Source: Dethiosulfovibrio russensis
GTDB taxonomy: Bacteria > Synergistota > Synergistia > Synergistales > Dethiosulfovibrionaceae
Assembly (NCBI RefSeq): GCF_021568855.1
Contig: NZ_JAKGUG010000003.1
Coordinates: 186,001-250,000 of the forward strand
DNA length: 64,000 nucleotides
Direction of reading: 5' to 3'
Made by a program: the position numbers and the translations under genes. Below the pieces are notes generated by a model, which was given only the letters and a program-made list of their open reading frames with translations, did not search any database and had not been told where the DNA came from. Shown here in pieces: positions 26,603-34,856 of this stretch; position 1 is the first letter of the stretch, and every line of letters begins with the position of its first letter.

Positions 26603-29377
26603 ATGTCGAAAGATTTTAAGGAGACCTTGTGTCTACCTAAGACCGATTTTCCCATGAGGGCCGGTCTGGCCAAGAAAGAACCCGGTTTTATAGAGGGTTG
26701 GGATGAGATCGATCTCCATTCGCTCATGTTGAAAAAAAACGAGGACAAGCCTTCCTTTATATTGCATGATGGCCCTCCTTATGCCAACGGTGATATCCAC
26801 ATCGGAACGGCTTTTAATAAAATTATTAAAGATTTTATAGTCAAGTTTAAGTCTATGCGGGGTTATAGATGCCCCTATGTCCCCGGCTGGGATACCCATG
26901 GCCTTCCTATCGAGTTGAAGGTGCTCAAAGGGGAGGGCGTCGACAAGGATTCGATAGATCCAGTGGAGCTTCGCCGTCGATGCACCGACTATGCCCTCGG
27001 TTTCTTGGACTCCCAGCGTTCCCAGTTCAGGCGTCTCGGCGGTGTCGGCGATTGGGAAAATCCTTATGTAACTCTGAAGCCCGAGTACGAGGCTGCACAG
27101 ATAGGCGTCTTCGCCGATATGGTGGAGAAGGGGTTGGTCTACAAGGGGCAAAAGCCCGTGTATTGGTGCATCGACTGTCAGACTGCTCTGGCCGCTGCGG
27201 AGATCGAGTACGGTGACGAGACTTCCCCGTCGATTTACGTGGCCTATTCAATGCCGAACGTCGCAGACAGGATACCAGAGGTAGCCGGAAAGGACGTCAA
27301 CGTAATCGTATGGACGACGACTCCCTGGACCCTGCCTGCGAGCATGGCTGTAGCCATTCATCCTGCCTACGAATATGTCTTCGTTCCCTCGGGAGACTCT
27401 GTATATCTTCTGGCCAAAGCGTTGATAGCCGACGTTGAGAAGGCCACGGGGATGACCTTCGGGGAGCCTCTCGCTACGGTTAAAGGAGCGGAACTGGAGA
27501 AGGTCGAGGCAGTGCATCCCTTTTATGACGATAGGAAAACCCCTGTTCTCTTAGCCGATTATGTTGTACTGGATACTGGGACGGGATGTGTTCACACCGC
27601 TCCGGGACACGGGGTCGAAGACTACGAGACGGGCGTCAGATACGGTATAGAGGTATATAATCCGGTGGATCCGACCGGAAGATATCTTCCAGAGACCCCT
27701 TTAGTCGGCGGTATGACTCTGGACGAAGGTGCTACGTTAGTTCTGAAGACCTTGACCGACAGCGGCAGGCTTTTAGGCCAGCTTGAGATACTTCACTCAT
27801 ATCCTCATTGCTGGAGATGTAAGAAACCCGTGATTTTCCGTTCCACCGATCAATGGTTCGTAAACGTGGCTCAGTTTCGTCAACAGGCGTTAGACGTCAT
27901 AGAGAACGAGGTCAAGTGGATTCCCGATTGGGGCAAGGATAGGATCTACAACATGGTGCGGGATCGCTCGGATTGGTGTATCAGTAGACAGAGGGTATGG
28001 GGAGTCCCCATCCCGGTCTTCTATTGCCAGGATTGCGGAAAGATGTTGCTAGACCCCGAGGCGATAAGACTGGTTCAGAAAAAGGTCAAAGAGCGGGGCG
28101 GAGACGTCTGGTGGCAGGAGTCGCCGGAGGAACTGCTGGGCGACCTGTGTAAATGTCCTTCTTGCGGCAGCGGCAATCTGAAAAAAGAGAAGGACATAAT
28201 GGACGTATGGTTCGATTCCGGTATCAGTCATTTTGCGGTTCTGGAGAATCGTCCGGAACTTTCTTGGCCGGCGGACCTTTATCTCGAGGGAAGCGATCAA
28301 CATAGAGGATGGTTCCAGACCTCCCTACTGACCTCCGTCGCCACCAGGGGAGTAGCCCCCTATAAGGCTGTCTTGACCCATGGTTTCATCGTCGACGGCA
28401 AGGGGAAGAAGATGTCGAAGTCCATCGGTAACGTTGTAGCTCCTCAGGAGATCATAGATACCAACGGTGCCGATATACTGAGACTCTGGGTAGCCTCGAC
28501 CGATTACAAAAACGATATTCGGATTTCGAAGACGATCATAAGGACCTTGAGCGAGGAATACCGCAGGATAAGAAACACGGCTCGTTTCTTGTTGGGAAAC
28601 CTGTGTGATTTTAATCCGAGTACCAATGCCGTCTCTGAGGCGGAGATGTCCTCTTTCGATAAGTGGATCCTGTCCAGGTTGAATAGGCTTATTAAGAGGG
28701 TTACGAAGGGATACGATTCATATGAGTTCCATATTCCGACTGTCTCTATCCATCAATTCTGCGTAAACGAGTTGGGCTCTCTCTATCTCGACGCAGCCAA
28801 GGACTCTCTTTACGCAGATGACCCGAACTTCAAGGGCCGCAGGGCTATTCAGACCGTAATGTGGAGGATCGTCACGGCTCTGTCCACTATGCTGGCTCCC
28901 GTGCTGAGTTTTACGTCCGAGGAAATATGGCATGAACTTAGAAAGATCGACGAGTCTCTAGAGGAGAGCGTTTTTCTGGCAGATTGGCCCCTCTTCGATG
29001 AAAGAGCGGACGACGAGGATCTTGAGAAAAAATGGAGTGCCGTAATAAAACTCAAAGGCGCTGTCAGCAGGGCCTTGGAGGCTTCCAGAGGTAGAGGCGA
29101 GATCGGACAGTCCCTGGAGGCCGCCGTATCGGTGGTGAAACCGGACGGAGAGGTCGCCGACTATCTTTCTCGAGAAGATTGGGAGTACGTGACCATAGTA
29201 TCGTCCTTCAAGTGGGTGGAGAAGGAAGGAGACGGCTTCGTCGAGGATCAGGATACGGGGTATAAGGTTCTGGTGGAGAAGACCCCAGGCGACAAGTGTC
29301 CTCGTTGCTGGAAATACGTTACAGAGGTAGATGAAGAAGGTCTGTGTCCCAGATGTCAGAGCGTAATGAGGGGTTAG
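26603..29377 (+). CDS. ileS: Isoleucyl-tRNA synthetase
   Basis: A 924-residue class I synthetase. HIGH-type motif PPYANGDIHIG at about 57-67, KKMSKSIGN at about 602, a large editing domain between them (TTPWTLPASMAV), and a C-terminal zinc finger CPRCWKYVTEVD...CPRC at about 898-918, which marks the bacterial short-type enzyme. ATG 26603 follows GAGAGGTGA by 9 bases; the in-frame GTG 26591 is part of that site. No T-box is visible in the 117-base upstream gap. Confidence 0.97.
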   Translation: MSKDFKETLCLPKTDFPMRAGLAKKEPGFIEGWDEIDLHSLMLKKNEDKPSFILHDGPPYANGDIHIGTAFNKIIKDFIVKFKSMRGYRCPYVPGWDTHGLPIELKVLKGEGVDKDSIDPVELRRRCTDYALGFLDSQRSQFRRLGGVGDWENPYVTLKPEYEAAQIGVFADMVEKGLVYKGQKPVYWCIDCQTALAAAEIEYGDETSPSIYVAYSMPNVADRIPEVAGKDVNVIVWTTTPWTLPASMAVAIHPAYEYVFVPSGDSVYLLAKALIADVEKATGMTFGEPLATVKGAELEKVEAVHPFYDDRKTPVLLADYVVLDTGTGCVHTAPGHGVEDYETGVRYGIEVYNPVDPTGRYLPETPLVGGMTLDEGATLVLKTLTDSGRLLGQLEILHSYPHCWRCKKPVIFRSTDQWFVNVAQFRQQALDVIENEVKWIPDWGKDRIYNMVRDRSDWCISRQRVWGVPIPVFYCQDCGKMLLDPEAIRLVQKKVKERGGDVWWQESPEELLGDLCKCPSCGSGNLKKEKDIMDVWFDSGISHFAVLENRPELSWPADLYLEGSDQHRGWFQTSLLTSVATRGVAPYKAVLTHGFIVDGKGKKMSKSIGNVVAPQEIIDTNGADILRLWVASTDYKNDIRISKTIIRTLSEEYRRIRNTARFLLGNLCDFNPSTNAVSEAEMSSFDKWILSRLNRLIKRVTKGYDSYEFHIPTVSIHQFCVNELGSLYLDAAKDSLYADDPNFKGRRAIQTVMWRIVTALSTMLAPVLSFTSEEIWHELRKIDESLEESVFLADWPLFDERADDEDLEKKWSAVIKLKGAVSRALEASRGRGEIGQSLEAAVSVVKPDGEVADYLSREDWEYVTIVSSFKWVEKEGDGFVEDQDTGYKVLVEKTPGDKCPRCWKYVTEVDEEGLCPRCQSVMRG

Positions 29378-30375
29378 ACCCGATAAAATTCGTAGACGAG
29401 GAGAGCCTGTCCGATCAAGGACAGGCTCTCTCGGCCTGTCCTGAAGAAGAGAAGATAGTGGTCCCCCCCGATATGGACGGTATTCGTATGGATGTTTTCT
29501 TGTCCGATTTCTTAGGCGTATCCCGAACATTTATACAGAGAGTGATCAGTGACGGTTACGTGAAGGTCTTTCAGGGAAAGAGAGTGAAACCGTCCAGATC
29601 GGTTTTGGCGGGAGAGTCTTTGAGATTCAGGCTTCCGCCTCCTCAGAGGACGGACCTCGTCCCCGAACCGGTCGATTTTTCCGTCGTCTACGAGGACGAC
29701 GACATAATAGTCGTGGATAAGCCTGCGGGAGTGGTTGTACATCCAGCTCCCGGACATTGGCGGGGAACTTTGGTGCATGGTTTGCTTTACAGGTATCCCG
29801 ATATAGGTACCATAAACGATGTGGTCAGGCCAGGGATAGTCCATCGTCTGGATTCGACGACCTCCGGTCTCTTGGTAGTAGCCAGGAACACCCTGTCTCT
29901 GAACGAACTTCAGCGTTCCTTCAGAGACAGGGAGGTGGGAAAGTTCTATCTGGCCTTGTCCGATGGACGTGTGGTAGGAGAGAGGATGTCCTTGGACGCT
30001 CCTATCGGAAGGGATAGAAACAACCGCTACAGGATGACCGTCACGGACGACGGGAAGGACGCCCGCACAGATGTCTATCCTCTCTGGAACAGAGGAAGAT
30101 ACTCTTTTATGATATGCGAGCTACACTCGGGAAGGACCCATCAGATAAGGGTGCACCTCAGACATTTGGGTGCACCTCTGGTGGGAGACGAACTTTATGG
30201 TTTCAGGAAAAAGGTCAGAAAAAGCGATCCTCTTTTGGAGGGGCGAGTTTTTCTTCATGCCTGGAAACTCGTGCTTCCTCATCCTAGGACGGCTGAGATC
30301 ATGAATTTTCGTTCCGTTCTTCCTCGTGATCTCTCGTCGGTTCTCTCAAGAGTTCTCTCCATAGGTCGGAATTGA
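29344..30375 (+). CDS. RluA/RluD family 23S rRNA pseudouridine synthase
   Basis: Up to 343 residues. An S4 RNA-binding domain (MDVFLSDFLGVSRTFIQRVIS) precedes the catalytic domain with VVDKPAGVVVHPAPGH, the active-site aspartate in PGIVHRLDSTTSGLLVVA, and LHSGRTHQIRVHL. It modifies uridines in large-subunit rRNA or tRNA; RluD-like function is likely. The start is uncertain: GTG 29344 and ATG 29353 lie inside ileS, while GTG 29458 lies after a strong hairpin and would still leave a complete enzyme. The 3' end overlaps the opposite-strand rqcH by 77 bases. Confidence 0.9.
   Translation: MSQMSERNEGLDPIKFVDEESLSDQGQALSACPEEEKIVVPPDMDGIRMDVFLSDFLGVSRTFIQRVISDGYVKVFQGKRVKPSRSVLAGESLRFRLPPPQRTDLVPEPVDFSVVYEDDDIIVVDKPAGVVVHPAPGHWRGTLVHGLLYRYPDIGTINDVVRPGIVHRLDSTTSGLLVVARNTLSLNELQRSFRDREVGKFYLALSDGRVVGERMSLDAPIGRDRNNRYRMTVTDDGKDARTDVYPLWNRGRYSFMICELHSGRTHQIRVHLRHLGAPLVGDELYGFRKKVRKSDPLLEGRVFLHAWKLVLPHPRTAEIMNFRSVLPRDLSSVLSRVLSIGRN
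29401..29441 (+). repeat. Mutually exclusive hairpins near the rluD start
   Basis: GAGAGCCTGTCC (29401-29412) pairs perfectly with GGACAGGCTCTC (29419-29430). GCCTGTCC recurs at 29434-29441, so the right arm could instead pair downstream as an 8-bp stem with a 7-nt loop. The two folds exclude each other and lie between the ileS stop and the later rluD start candidate. Confidence 0.65.
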
Positions 30376-31999
30376 CCGTTATTGAGTCGCTGTTTTTGTA
30401 TGTCACCTGCGCCGGTCCGGCTCCCTGTATATGGCGGACGTGTTTCCTACTCGTGTAATCCACCGAGGAACTAGGTAGTTTGGCTCCCTTTGAGTAATAG
30501 ACGGATAGAGATGCACATATCCTTATGGCCGTGTCCAACAGGACTTGGTCTTTGGGAGGGGTCTTTAATATGACATGGCTTCCCGGCATTTCATGTATAT
30601 GGAACCATATGTCATCCGGTCCGGCCATACGGAAGGTTACGTGACGATTCCCTCTCTCGTTTAGGCCTACCAGTATAAGGCTGTCTTGGAAGTCATATCG
30701 TATGTATGGAGGTTCTTTCTCCTCTTTGTTCTTCTTGCGCCTTTTATCTTTCCTTGCATCGTCGCTGTTTCCCGATATTTCCGAGACCATCTGTCGGAGG
30801 AGCCCTATGTCCTCGATTCTGCTAAGATTATCCAGCTCTGCCTCCATGTCTTCCTTTTCTTTAAGTACCTTTCCCCTGTGTGCGAGTACCGACTTTTCGT
30901 CGGCGGAGTATTTTTTGTACTTTTTAAAGTATATAGCTGCGTTTGCCGAGGGCGAGAGGTCGGGGTTCAGTTTCACCGATAGCCTGACCTCTCGCCCTTC
31001 TTCGTCCCAATAGGGTAGTTCTATTTCCGACGTCCTGGACGGTATCATATGTAGGTTAGACAGGATGGCCTCTCCCTTTATGCGGAAAGCCCCGGCTTCG
31101 TCTATCATTTTGAGCTGTCTCGACACTCCTTCGATGTGTCTGTCGAGGCTTTTTATCCTCTTGGATAGCTTTTTTTTGCCCTCCGATACCAATTTGAATC
31201 GAACCTGTTCCAGGGCTCTCCAAAGAGATATACGTCGAAATATCTCTATGGCTCCTCCCTGGCGAACTTTTCCCGACTCCAGAGGACGAGGCCATATGGA
31301 TGTATAATCTCCTATGTCTTGGATAATCCCCTCGCCATTTAACGTTTTCTTTAAATCAGAAAGTACTTCGTCTTGGGTTAACGACCCTCTCTCGATCTCT
31401 ATCAGCAGGCTTTTAGACAGTTTTTTGCCTATGCCTATCGGTTTTTTTAGATAATCTATGACGTTCGATCTCTCTATTCCATCGGGCGATATTCCCTGGA
31501 CTGGCGGCGGAGATACGTAGGTTTGCCCTGGGAGCACGCTTCTGTAGCGGTTTACGTCCGGATGCACGTGTCTGGCAGGTTCTATTATGGTTCCCTCCCT
31601 GTCCAGAAGAATTACGTTGCTCAACCGCCCCATAAGCTCTATTGTCACGGTGTATTCGTTCTCTATCCCGGCCCCCACGAACCGTCTTATGTCGATGGCT
31701 ATTACCCTGTCCATCTTTTCCTGACGTATGCTCTTTATTCTTCCTCCCGATAGATATTTGTTGAGAGCTAGAGGGAGTCCGCCTCGGATCGGTTTTAGCT
31801 CTTTGCATAAAAGCGCCTGTTTCGTAGAGAGAAGAGTCATCCCGAAGTTTTCCTGTCCCCAGGATACGAAAACGTTTTTATCCCTCATTCTGAATAGAAT
31901 CCAATCCTTGCCGCCCTCTATCTTTGAGATCGATTTTCCTTCCAACAGTGAAGAAAGTTCCTTAGAGAGGGCACGAACCAGTTCTGGGCCATATCCCAT
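30299..31999 (-). CDS. rqcH: Rqc2/RqcH family ribosome quality control protein (NFACT)
   Basis: A 566-residue NFACT protein, the only protein gene on the minus strand here. NFACT-N (1 to about 200) carries D97-R98, the residue pair needed in Bacillus RqcH for tRNA-Ala recruitment, at identical numbering. A coiled coil spans about 270-420, and NFACT-R near the C-terminus has MAGPDDIWFHIHEMPGSHVIL. RqcH adds Ala tails to peptides stuck on split 50S subunits. The start giving MGYGPEL is preferred: a GGAG lies 9 bases upstream and the D97/R98 numbering fits; an ATG five codons earlier (end 32014) is the alternative. It converges on and overlaps rluD by 77 bases. Confidence 0.92.
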   Translation of the reverse strand: MGYGPELVRALSKELSSLLEGKSISKIEGGKDWILFRMRDKNVFVSWGQENFGMTLLSTKQALLCKELKPIRGGLPLALNKYLSGGRIKSIRQEKMDRVIAIDIRRFVGAGIENEYTVTIELMGRLSNVILLDREGTIIEPARHVHPDVNRYRSVLPGQTYVSPPPVQGISPDGIERSNVIDYLKKPIGIGKKLSKSLLIEIERGSLTQDEVLSDLKKTLNGEGIIQDIGDYTSIWPRPLESGKVRQGGAIEIFRRISLWRALEQVRFKLVSEGKKKLSKRIKSLDRHIEGVSRQLKMIDEAGAFRIKGEAILSNLHMIPSRTSEIELPYWDEEGREVRLSVKLNPDLSPSANAAIYFKKYKKYSADEKSVLAHRGKVLKEKEDMEAELDNLSRIEDIGLLRQMVSEISGNSDDARKDKRRKKNKEEKEPPYIRYDFQDSLILVGLNERGNRHVTFRMAGPDDIWFHIHEMPGSHVILKTPPKDQVLLDTAIRICASLSVYYSKGAKLPSSSVDYTSRKHVRHIQGAGPAQVTYKNSDSITVNSDLWRELLREPTRDHEEERNENS

Positions 32000-32061
32000 A
32001 AGATCACGCTCCATCCTCGGTCTTTAACCGTAAGGTGCTAGGGTAATCCTTTTTTCTTTGC

Positions 32062-32090
32062 TTGACAAGATCGCCTCATATCCGTACAAT
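32062..32090 (+). promoter_or_regulatory. Consensus promoter for tRNA-Ala
   Basis: A perfect TTGACA (32062-32067) and TACAAT (32085-32090), 17 nt apart, start 22 nt before the tRNA-Ala gene. It is the closest match to the sigma-70 consensus noted in the window. Confidence 0.88.
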
Positions 32091-32111
32091 TATCGCCGTC
32101 TCGTGATGAAA

Positions 32112-32186
32112 GGGGCTGTGGCGCAGAGGGAGCGCGATTCCTTCGCAAGGAATAGGTCGGGGGTTCGAGTCCCCCCAGCTCCACCA
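32112..32186 (+). tRNA. tRNA-Ala (anticodon CGC)
   Basis: Acceptor GGGGCTG with CAGCTCC includes the G3-T70 pair that identifies alanine tRNAs; discriminator A; CCA encoded. The stem ATTCC/GGAAT encloses TTCGCAA, anticodon CGC for codon GCG. Confidence 0.95.
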
Positions 32187-32238
32187 GATTGGTTCTTTTT
32201 TAGACTTTTCTGTGGGCTGTCACGGGATAAGGAAGTGC

Positions 32239-32267
32239 TTGACGGTTTTAGCTTCCTGTTGTATCAT
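32239..32267 (+). promoter_or_regulatory. Second tRNA promoter, for tRNA-Pro to tRNA-Leu
   Basis: TTGACG (32239-32244) and TATCAT (32262-32267) with a 17-nt spacer sit in the 138-base gap between tRNA-Ala and tRNA-Pro. The gap holds no ORF of note, so the cluster has two promoters. Confidence 0.65.
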
Positions 32268-32324
32268 TTCCCGGTACCGAGTTCGGGCGCTGTTAGGTCA
32301 AGTTTTCACCCTTCGGCTGTAGTG

Positions 32325-32402
32325 CGGGGCGTAGCGCAGTCTGGTTAGCGCACCTGCTTTGGGAGCAGGGGGTCGAAGGTTCGAATCCTTTCGCCCCGAC
32401 CA
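32325..32402 (+). tRNA. tRNA-Pro (anticodon TGG)
   Basis: Acceptor CGGGGCG pairs with CGCCCCG; discriminator A; CCA encoded. The anticodon loop TTTGGGA gives TGG, reading CCA and probably other proline codons by wobble. Confidence 0.96.
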
Positions 32403-32417
32403 TATTACGATGGATAT

Positions 32418-32493
32418 GCGGAAATAGCTCAATTGGTAGAGCACTAGCCTTCCAAGCTGGGGGTTGCGGGTTCGAGTCCCGTTTTCCGCTCCA
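32418..32493 (+). tRNA. tRNA-Gly (anticodon TCC)
   Basis: Acceptor GCGGAAA pairs with TTTCCGC; discriminator T; CCA encoded. The loop CTTCCAA gives anticodon TCC for GGA/GGG. A run of T follows the gene, before tRNA-Arg. Confidence 0.96.
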
Positions 32494-32501
32494 TTTTTTT
32501 T

Positions 32502-32578
<77 letters not shown>

Positions 32579-32587
32579 AGAGTTTAT

Positions 32588-32665
32588 GGTGGGTGTAGTT
32601 CAGTTGGTTAGAACGCTGGATTGTGGTTCCAGAGGTCGGGGGTTCGAATCCCCTCACTCACCCCA
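32588..32665 (+). tRNA. tRNA-His (anticodon GTG)
   Basis: The extra G-1 (32588) faces discriminator C, the histidine identity pair. Acceptor GTGGGTG pairs with CACTCAC (one G-T); CCA encoded. The loop TTGTGGT gives GTG. Confidence 0.95.
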
Positions 32666-32675
32666 TTGTTTTTGT

Positions 32676-32751
32676 GGATCGTTAGCTCAACTGGCAGAGC
32701 ACCTGACTCTTAATCAGGGGGTTACAGGTTCGATTCCTGTACGATCCACCA
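32676..32751 (+). tRNA. tRNA-Lys (anticodon CTT), copy 1
   Basis: Acceptor GGATCGT pairs with ACGATCC; discriminator A; CCA encoded. The loop CTCTTAA gives CTT, reading AAG. It is almost identical to the next gene. Confidence 0.96.
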
Positions 32752-32780
32752 GTTTTCCGTCTTGGTGATGCCTTCTAATG

Positions 32781-32856
32781 GGACCGTTAGCTCAACTGGC
32801 AGAGCACCTGACTCTTAATCAGGGGGTTACAGGTTCGATTCCTGTACGGTCCACCA
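32781..32856 (+). tRNA. tRNA-Lys (anticodon CTT), copy 2
   Basis: Differs from copy 1 only at the fourth acceptor pair, where T-A has become C-G (GGACCGT with ACGGTCC), as far as I can see by direct comparison. Same anticodon CTT, encoded CCA. It looks like a tandem duplicate with a compensated change. Confidence 0.96.
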
Positions 32857-32875
32857 TTTTTCCGCCAACGACGAT

Positions 32876-32960
32876 GCGAGAGTGGTGGAATTGGTAGACA
32901 CGCTGGATTTAGGATCCAGTGCCTTCGTGCGTAGGGGTTCAAGTCCCCTCTCTCGCACCA
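32876..32960 (+). tRNA. tRNA-Leu (anticodon TAG)
   Basis: An 85-base class II tRNA with a long variable arm. Acceptor GCGAGAG pairs with CTCTCGC; discriminator A; CCA encoded. The stem CTGGA/TCCAG encloses TTTAGGA, anticodon TAG for CUA/CUG. The 149 bases after it, up to the HPt gene, are T-rich with only a 5-bp stem (AAGGG ATT CCCTT) and no convincing terminator. Confidence 0.96.
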
Positions 32961-33109
32961 TTTTCCTCGTTAAGGGATTCCCTTCATCCATTACCCTTCC
33001 TTTTAGTTCTCTTATTCTCCTTTATATGATAAGCTGTTTTCAGGACGTATTGTTTTATCTGTCTTGTTTATTCATAGAATAAAATTCAACCAATGTAGAG
33101 GTGTTGCCC

Positions 33110-33463
33110 GTGTCCGAGTCCTCAAGTCAACGAGAAAAGCGCTTGCTTGACATGGCGGGGGGAGATCTAAAACTAGCCGTAGAGTTGGCCCGCATCTTTT
33201 TATCTCATTACGATGAAATGCATCGTTCTCTGGCCGATGCCGTAGAACGACGAGATCCTTTGGACGTACGGCGAATGGTTCACTCGATAGAGGGCAGTTT
33301 AGGGGCGATGGGAAGTCTCGAGTCAATAGAGAAGCTGTCCGCCATAGGTCAGGCCGGTCGTGACGAGCGTCGTGATCTTTTCGAGGAACTATTTCTCCTC
33401 TACGAGGAGGCCATCAATCGTTCCAACGACGAGATACGTCTCTTCATAGATGCGCAGAAATGA
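33110..33463 (+). CDS. Orphan histidine phosphotransfer (HPt) domain protein
   Basis: About 117 residues, all helical. The segment RRMVHSIEGSLGAMGSLESIEKL matches the HPt pattern (HxxKGSxxxxGA), with the phospho-accepting histidine in VHSIEG; the usual lysine after it is replaced by E. HPt proteins pass phosphate between receiver domains in multistep phosphorelays. No histidine kinase or receiver gene is in the window. GTG 33110 is chosen for its AGAGGTG site 8 bases upstream; GTG 33101 is part of that site. It lies between the tRNA cluster and tig. Confidence 0.7.
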   Translation: MSESSSQREKRLLDMAGGDLKLAVELARIFLSHYDEMHRSLADAVERRDPLDVRRMVHSIEGSLGAMGSLESIEKLSAIGQAGRDERRDLFEELFLLYEEAINRSNDEIRLFIDAQK

Positions 33464-33489
33464 ATGGTTTAGTAAAAGAAGTTCGTTTG

Positions 33490-33498
33490 TGATATACT
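33490..33498 (+). promoter_or_regulatory. Extended -10 promoter candidate for tig-clpP-clpX
   Basis: TGA-TATACT between the HPt gene and tig. A -35 is weak (TTTAGT, 19 nt away). The predicted leader to GTG 33546 is about 40 nt. Confidence 0.45.
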
Positions 33499-33545
33499 AC
33501 CGTGGTTGTTCAAGATATAGGTTGTCGTGAAAGGGGTTGCCTCTC

Positions 33546-34832
33546 GTGAGATCAGAGATGCTGTCGCAGGAAAAGAACGTGGTTACCATAAAAGCGGTTG
33601 TTGAAAAAGAGGACTTCAAAAAAGAGGTCTCCAAGATGTACGATAAGCTCGCCAAAAATGCAGCTATCCCAGGGTTCCGCCGAGGGAAGGCTCCCAGAAA
33701 GGTTCTCGATCTTCGTTTCGGGAAAGAGGCTATTTTGGCAGAGGCTTTGGAAGAGATGATCCCATCTCTCCTAGGAGAGATAACCACCGATTACGATTTG
33801 AACCTTATCGAGGATCCGGACGTTAAGATCGACGTTATGGAAGAGGGTAAGGATGTGGAGTTGACCTTGGTTTTCGAGGTCGAGCCCGAGGTGTCCTTGG
33901 CCGATCTATCCGAGATCAAGGTAGTAAAACCAAAGATGAACGTCACCGACGATCATGTAGCGGAAGCGATCGATGATCTTCGTAAAAGACATTCCTCTTT
34001 GGAGTCGGTAGATCGCCCCAGTGCTTCCGGAGATGTCGTCGTGGCGGATTACTCAACGGTAGTGGTCGACGACGAGGGAGAGGAAATAGTCTCTCACCCT
34101 GCTGAGAGTCACTCTTTTGACTTGGTCGAAGAGACCCTGAGGCCCGAGATATATCAGGCATTGCTTGGCGTCTCTCCCGAGGACGAAAGGGACTCGCAGG
34201 TCGTTATAGACGAGGATTACAAAGACGAGAAATTAGCGGGGAAGACCGCTAAATATAAGTTTACCGTAAAAGAAGTCAAGGAAAGAGTTCTGCCGAATCT
34301 CGATCCAACCTTCTTCGGACAGGTTTTCGGAGAAGAGGGAGAGACTATGGACGAGGGGGCTTTCAGAGAAGCCATATGTAATCGTCTAGGAGAGCATATG
34401 GAAGGCGAAGCTCAGCAGGCTGCCGAGGGCGACATGGTCAGAAAATCAGTGGATGCCTCCGATGTAGAGGTTCCCGTATCCATGGTCAACAGACAGGTCG
34501 AAAGCCTTAAAAAGAGAATGGAAGAGCAGGAAACCGAGGATGTAGACGATTCGCAGCTTATCTCTCAGGCCGAAAGAGACGTTAAGGAGTTCCTTGTCTT
34601 GGAGGCTTACGGCAAGGATCTGGCCGTTGAGCTCACCAAGGAGGATCTAGACGAGGAGTTCCAGCGTGTAGCCGATAGTTACGGAATCGGGGTAGAGGCG
34701 GTAAAGGGAGCTTTCCTTAAAAATAAGGACAAGATCAACGAGATAGCCCATAGTCTGAAGGTCAAGAAGACGATCTCCGCAATGATGGAGAAGGTCTCCG
34801 TTGAGGAAAAGGAGTTGGGCCAGGCTCAATAA
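33546..34832 (+). CDS. tig: Trigger factor (ribosome-associated chaperone)
   Basis: About 428 residues. The N-terminal ribosome-binding domain carries the signature GFRRGKAPRKVL (residues about 40-51); a central PPIase-like domain (about 150-235, with GDVVVADYSTVVVDDEG) and a long helical C-terminal chaperone domain follow. It holds nascent chains at the exit tunnel. GTG 33546 is preferred because AAGGGG lies 9 bases upstream; TTG 33537 is too close to it. The tig-clpP-clpX-lon order is classic. Confidence 0.95.
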   Translation: MRSEMLSQEKNVVTIKAVVEKEDFKKEVSKMYDKLAKNAAIPGFRRGKAPRKVLDLRFGKEAILAEALEEMIPSLLGEITTDYDLNLIEDPDVKIDVMEEGKDVELTLVFEVEPEVSLADLSEIKVVKPKMNVTDDHVAEAIDDLRKRHSSLESVDRPSASGDVVVADYSTVVVDDEGEEIVSHPAESHSFDLVEETLRPEIYQALLGVSPEDERDSQVVIDEDYKDEKLAGKTAKYKFTVKEVKERVLPNLDPTFFGQVFGEEGETMDEGAFREAICNRLGEHMEGEAQQAAEGDMVRKSVDASDVEVPVSMVNRQVESLKKRMEEQETEDVDDSQLISQAERDVKEFLVLEAYGKDLAVELTKEDLDEEFQRVADSYGIGVEAVKGAFLKNKDKINEIAHSLKVKKTISAMMEKVSVEEKELGQAQ

Positions 34833-34856
34833 TCAGGACAGGGAGGAGTTACCTCG

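Noticed and set aside
32676-32856. Direct repeats suggesting a CRISPR or mobile element
   Set aside because: The repeats are two complete tRNA-Lys genes with intact cloverleaf folds.
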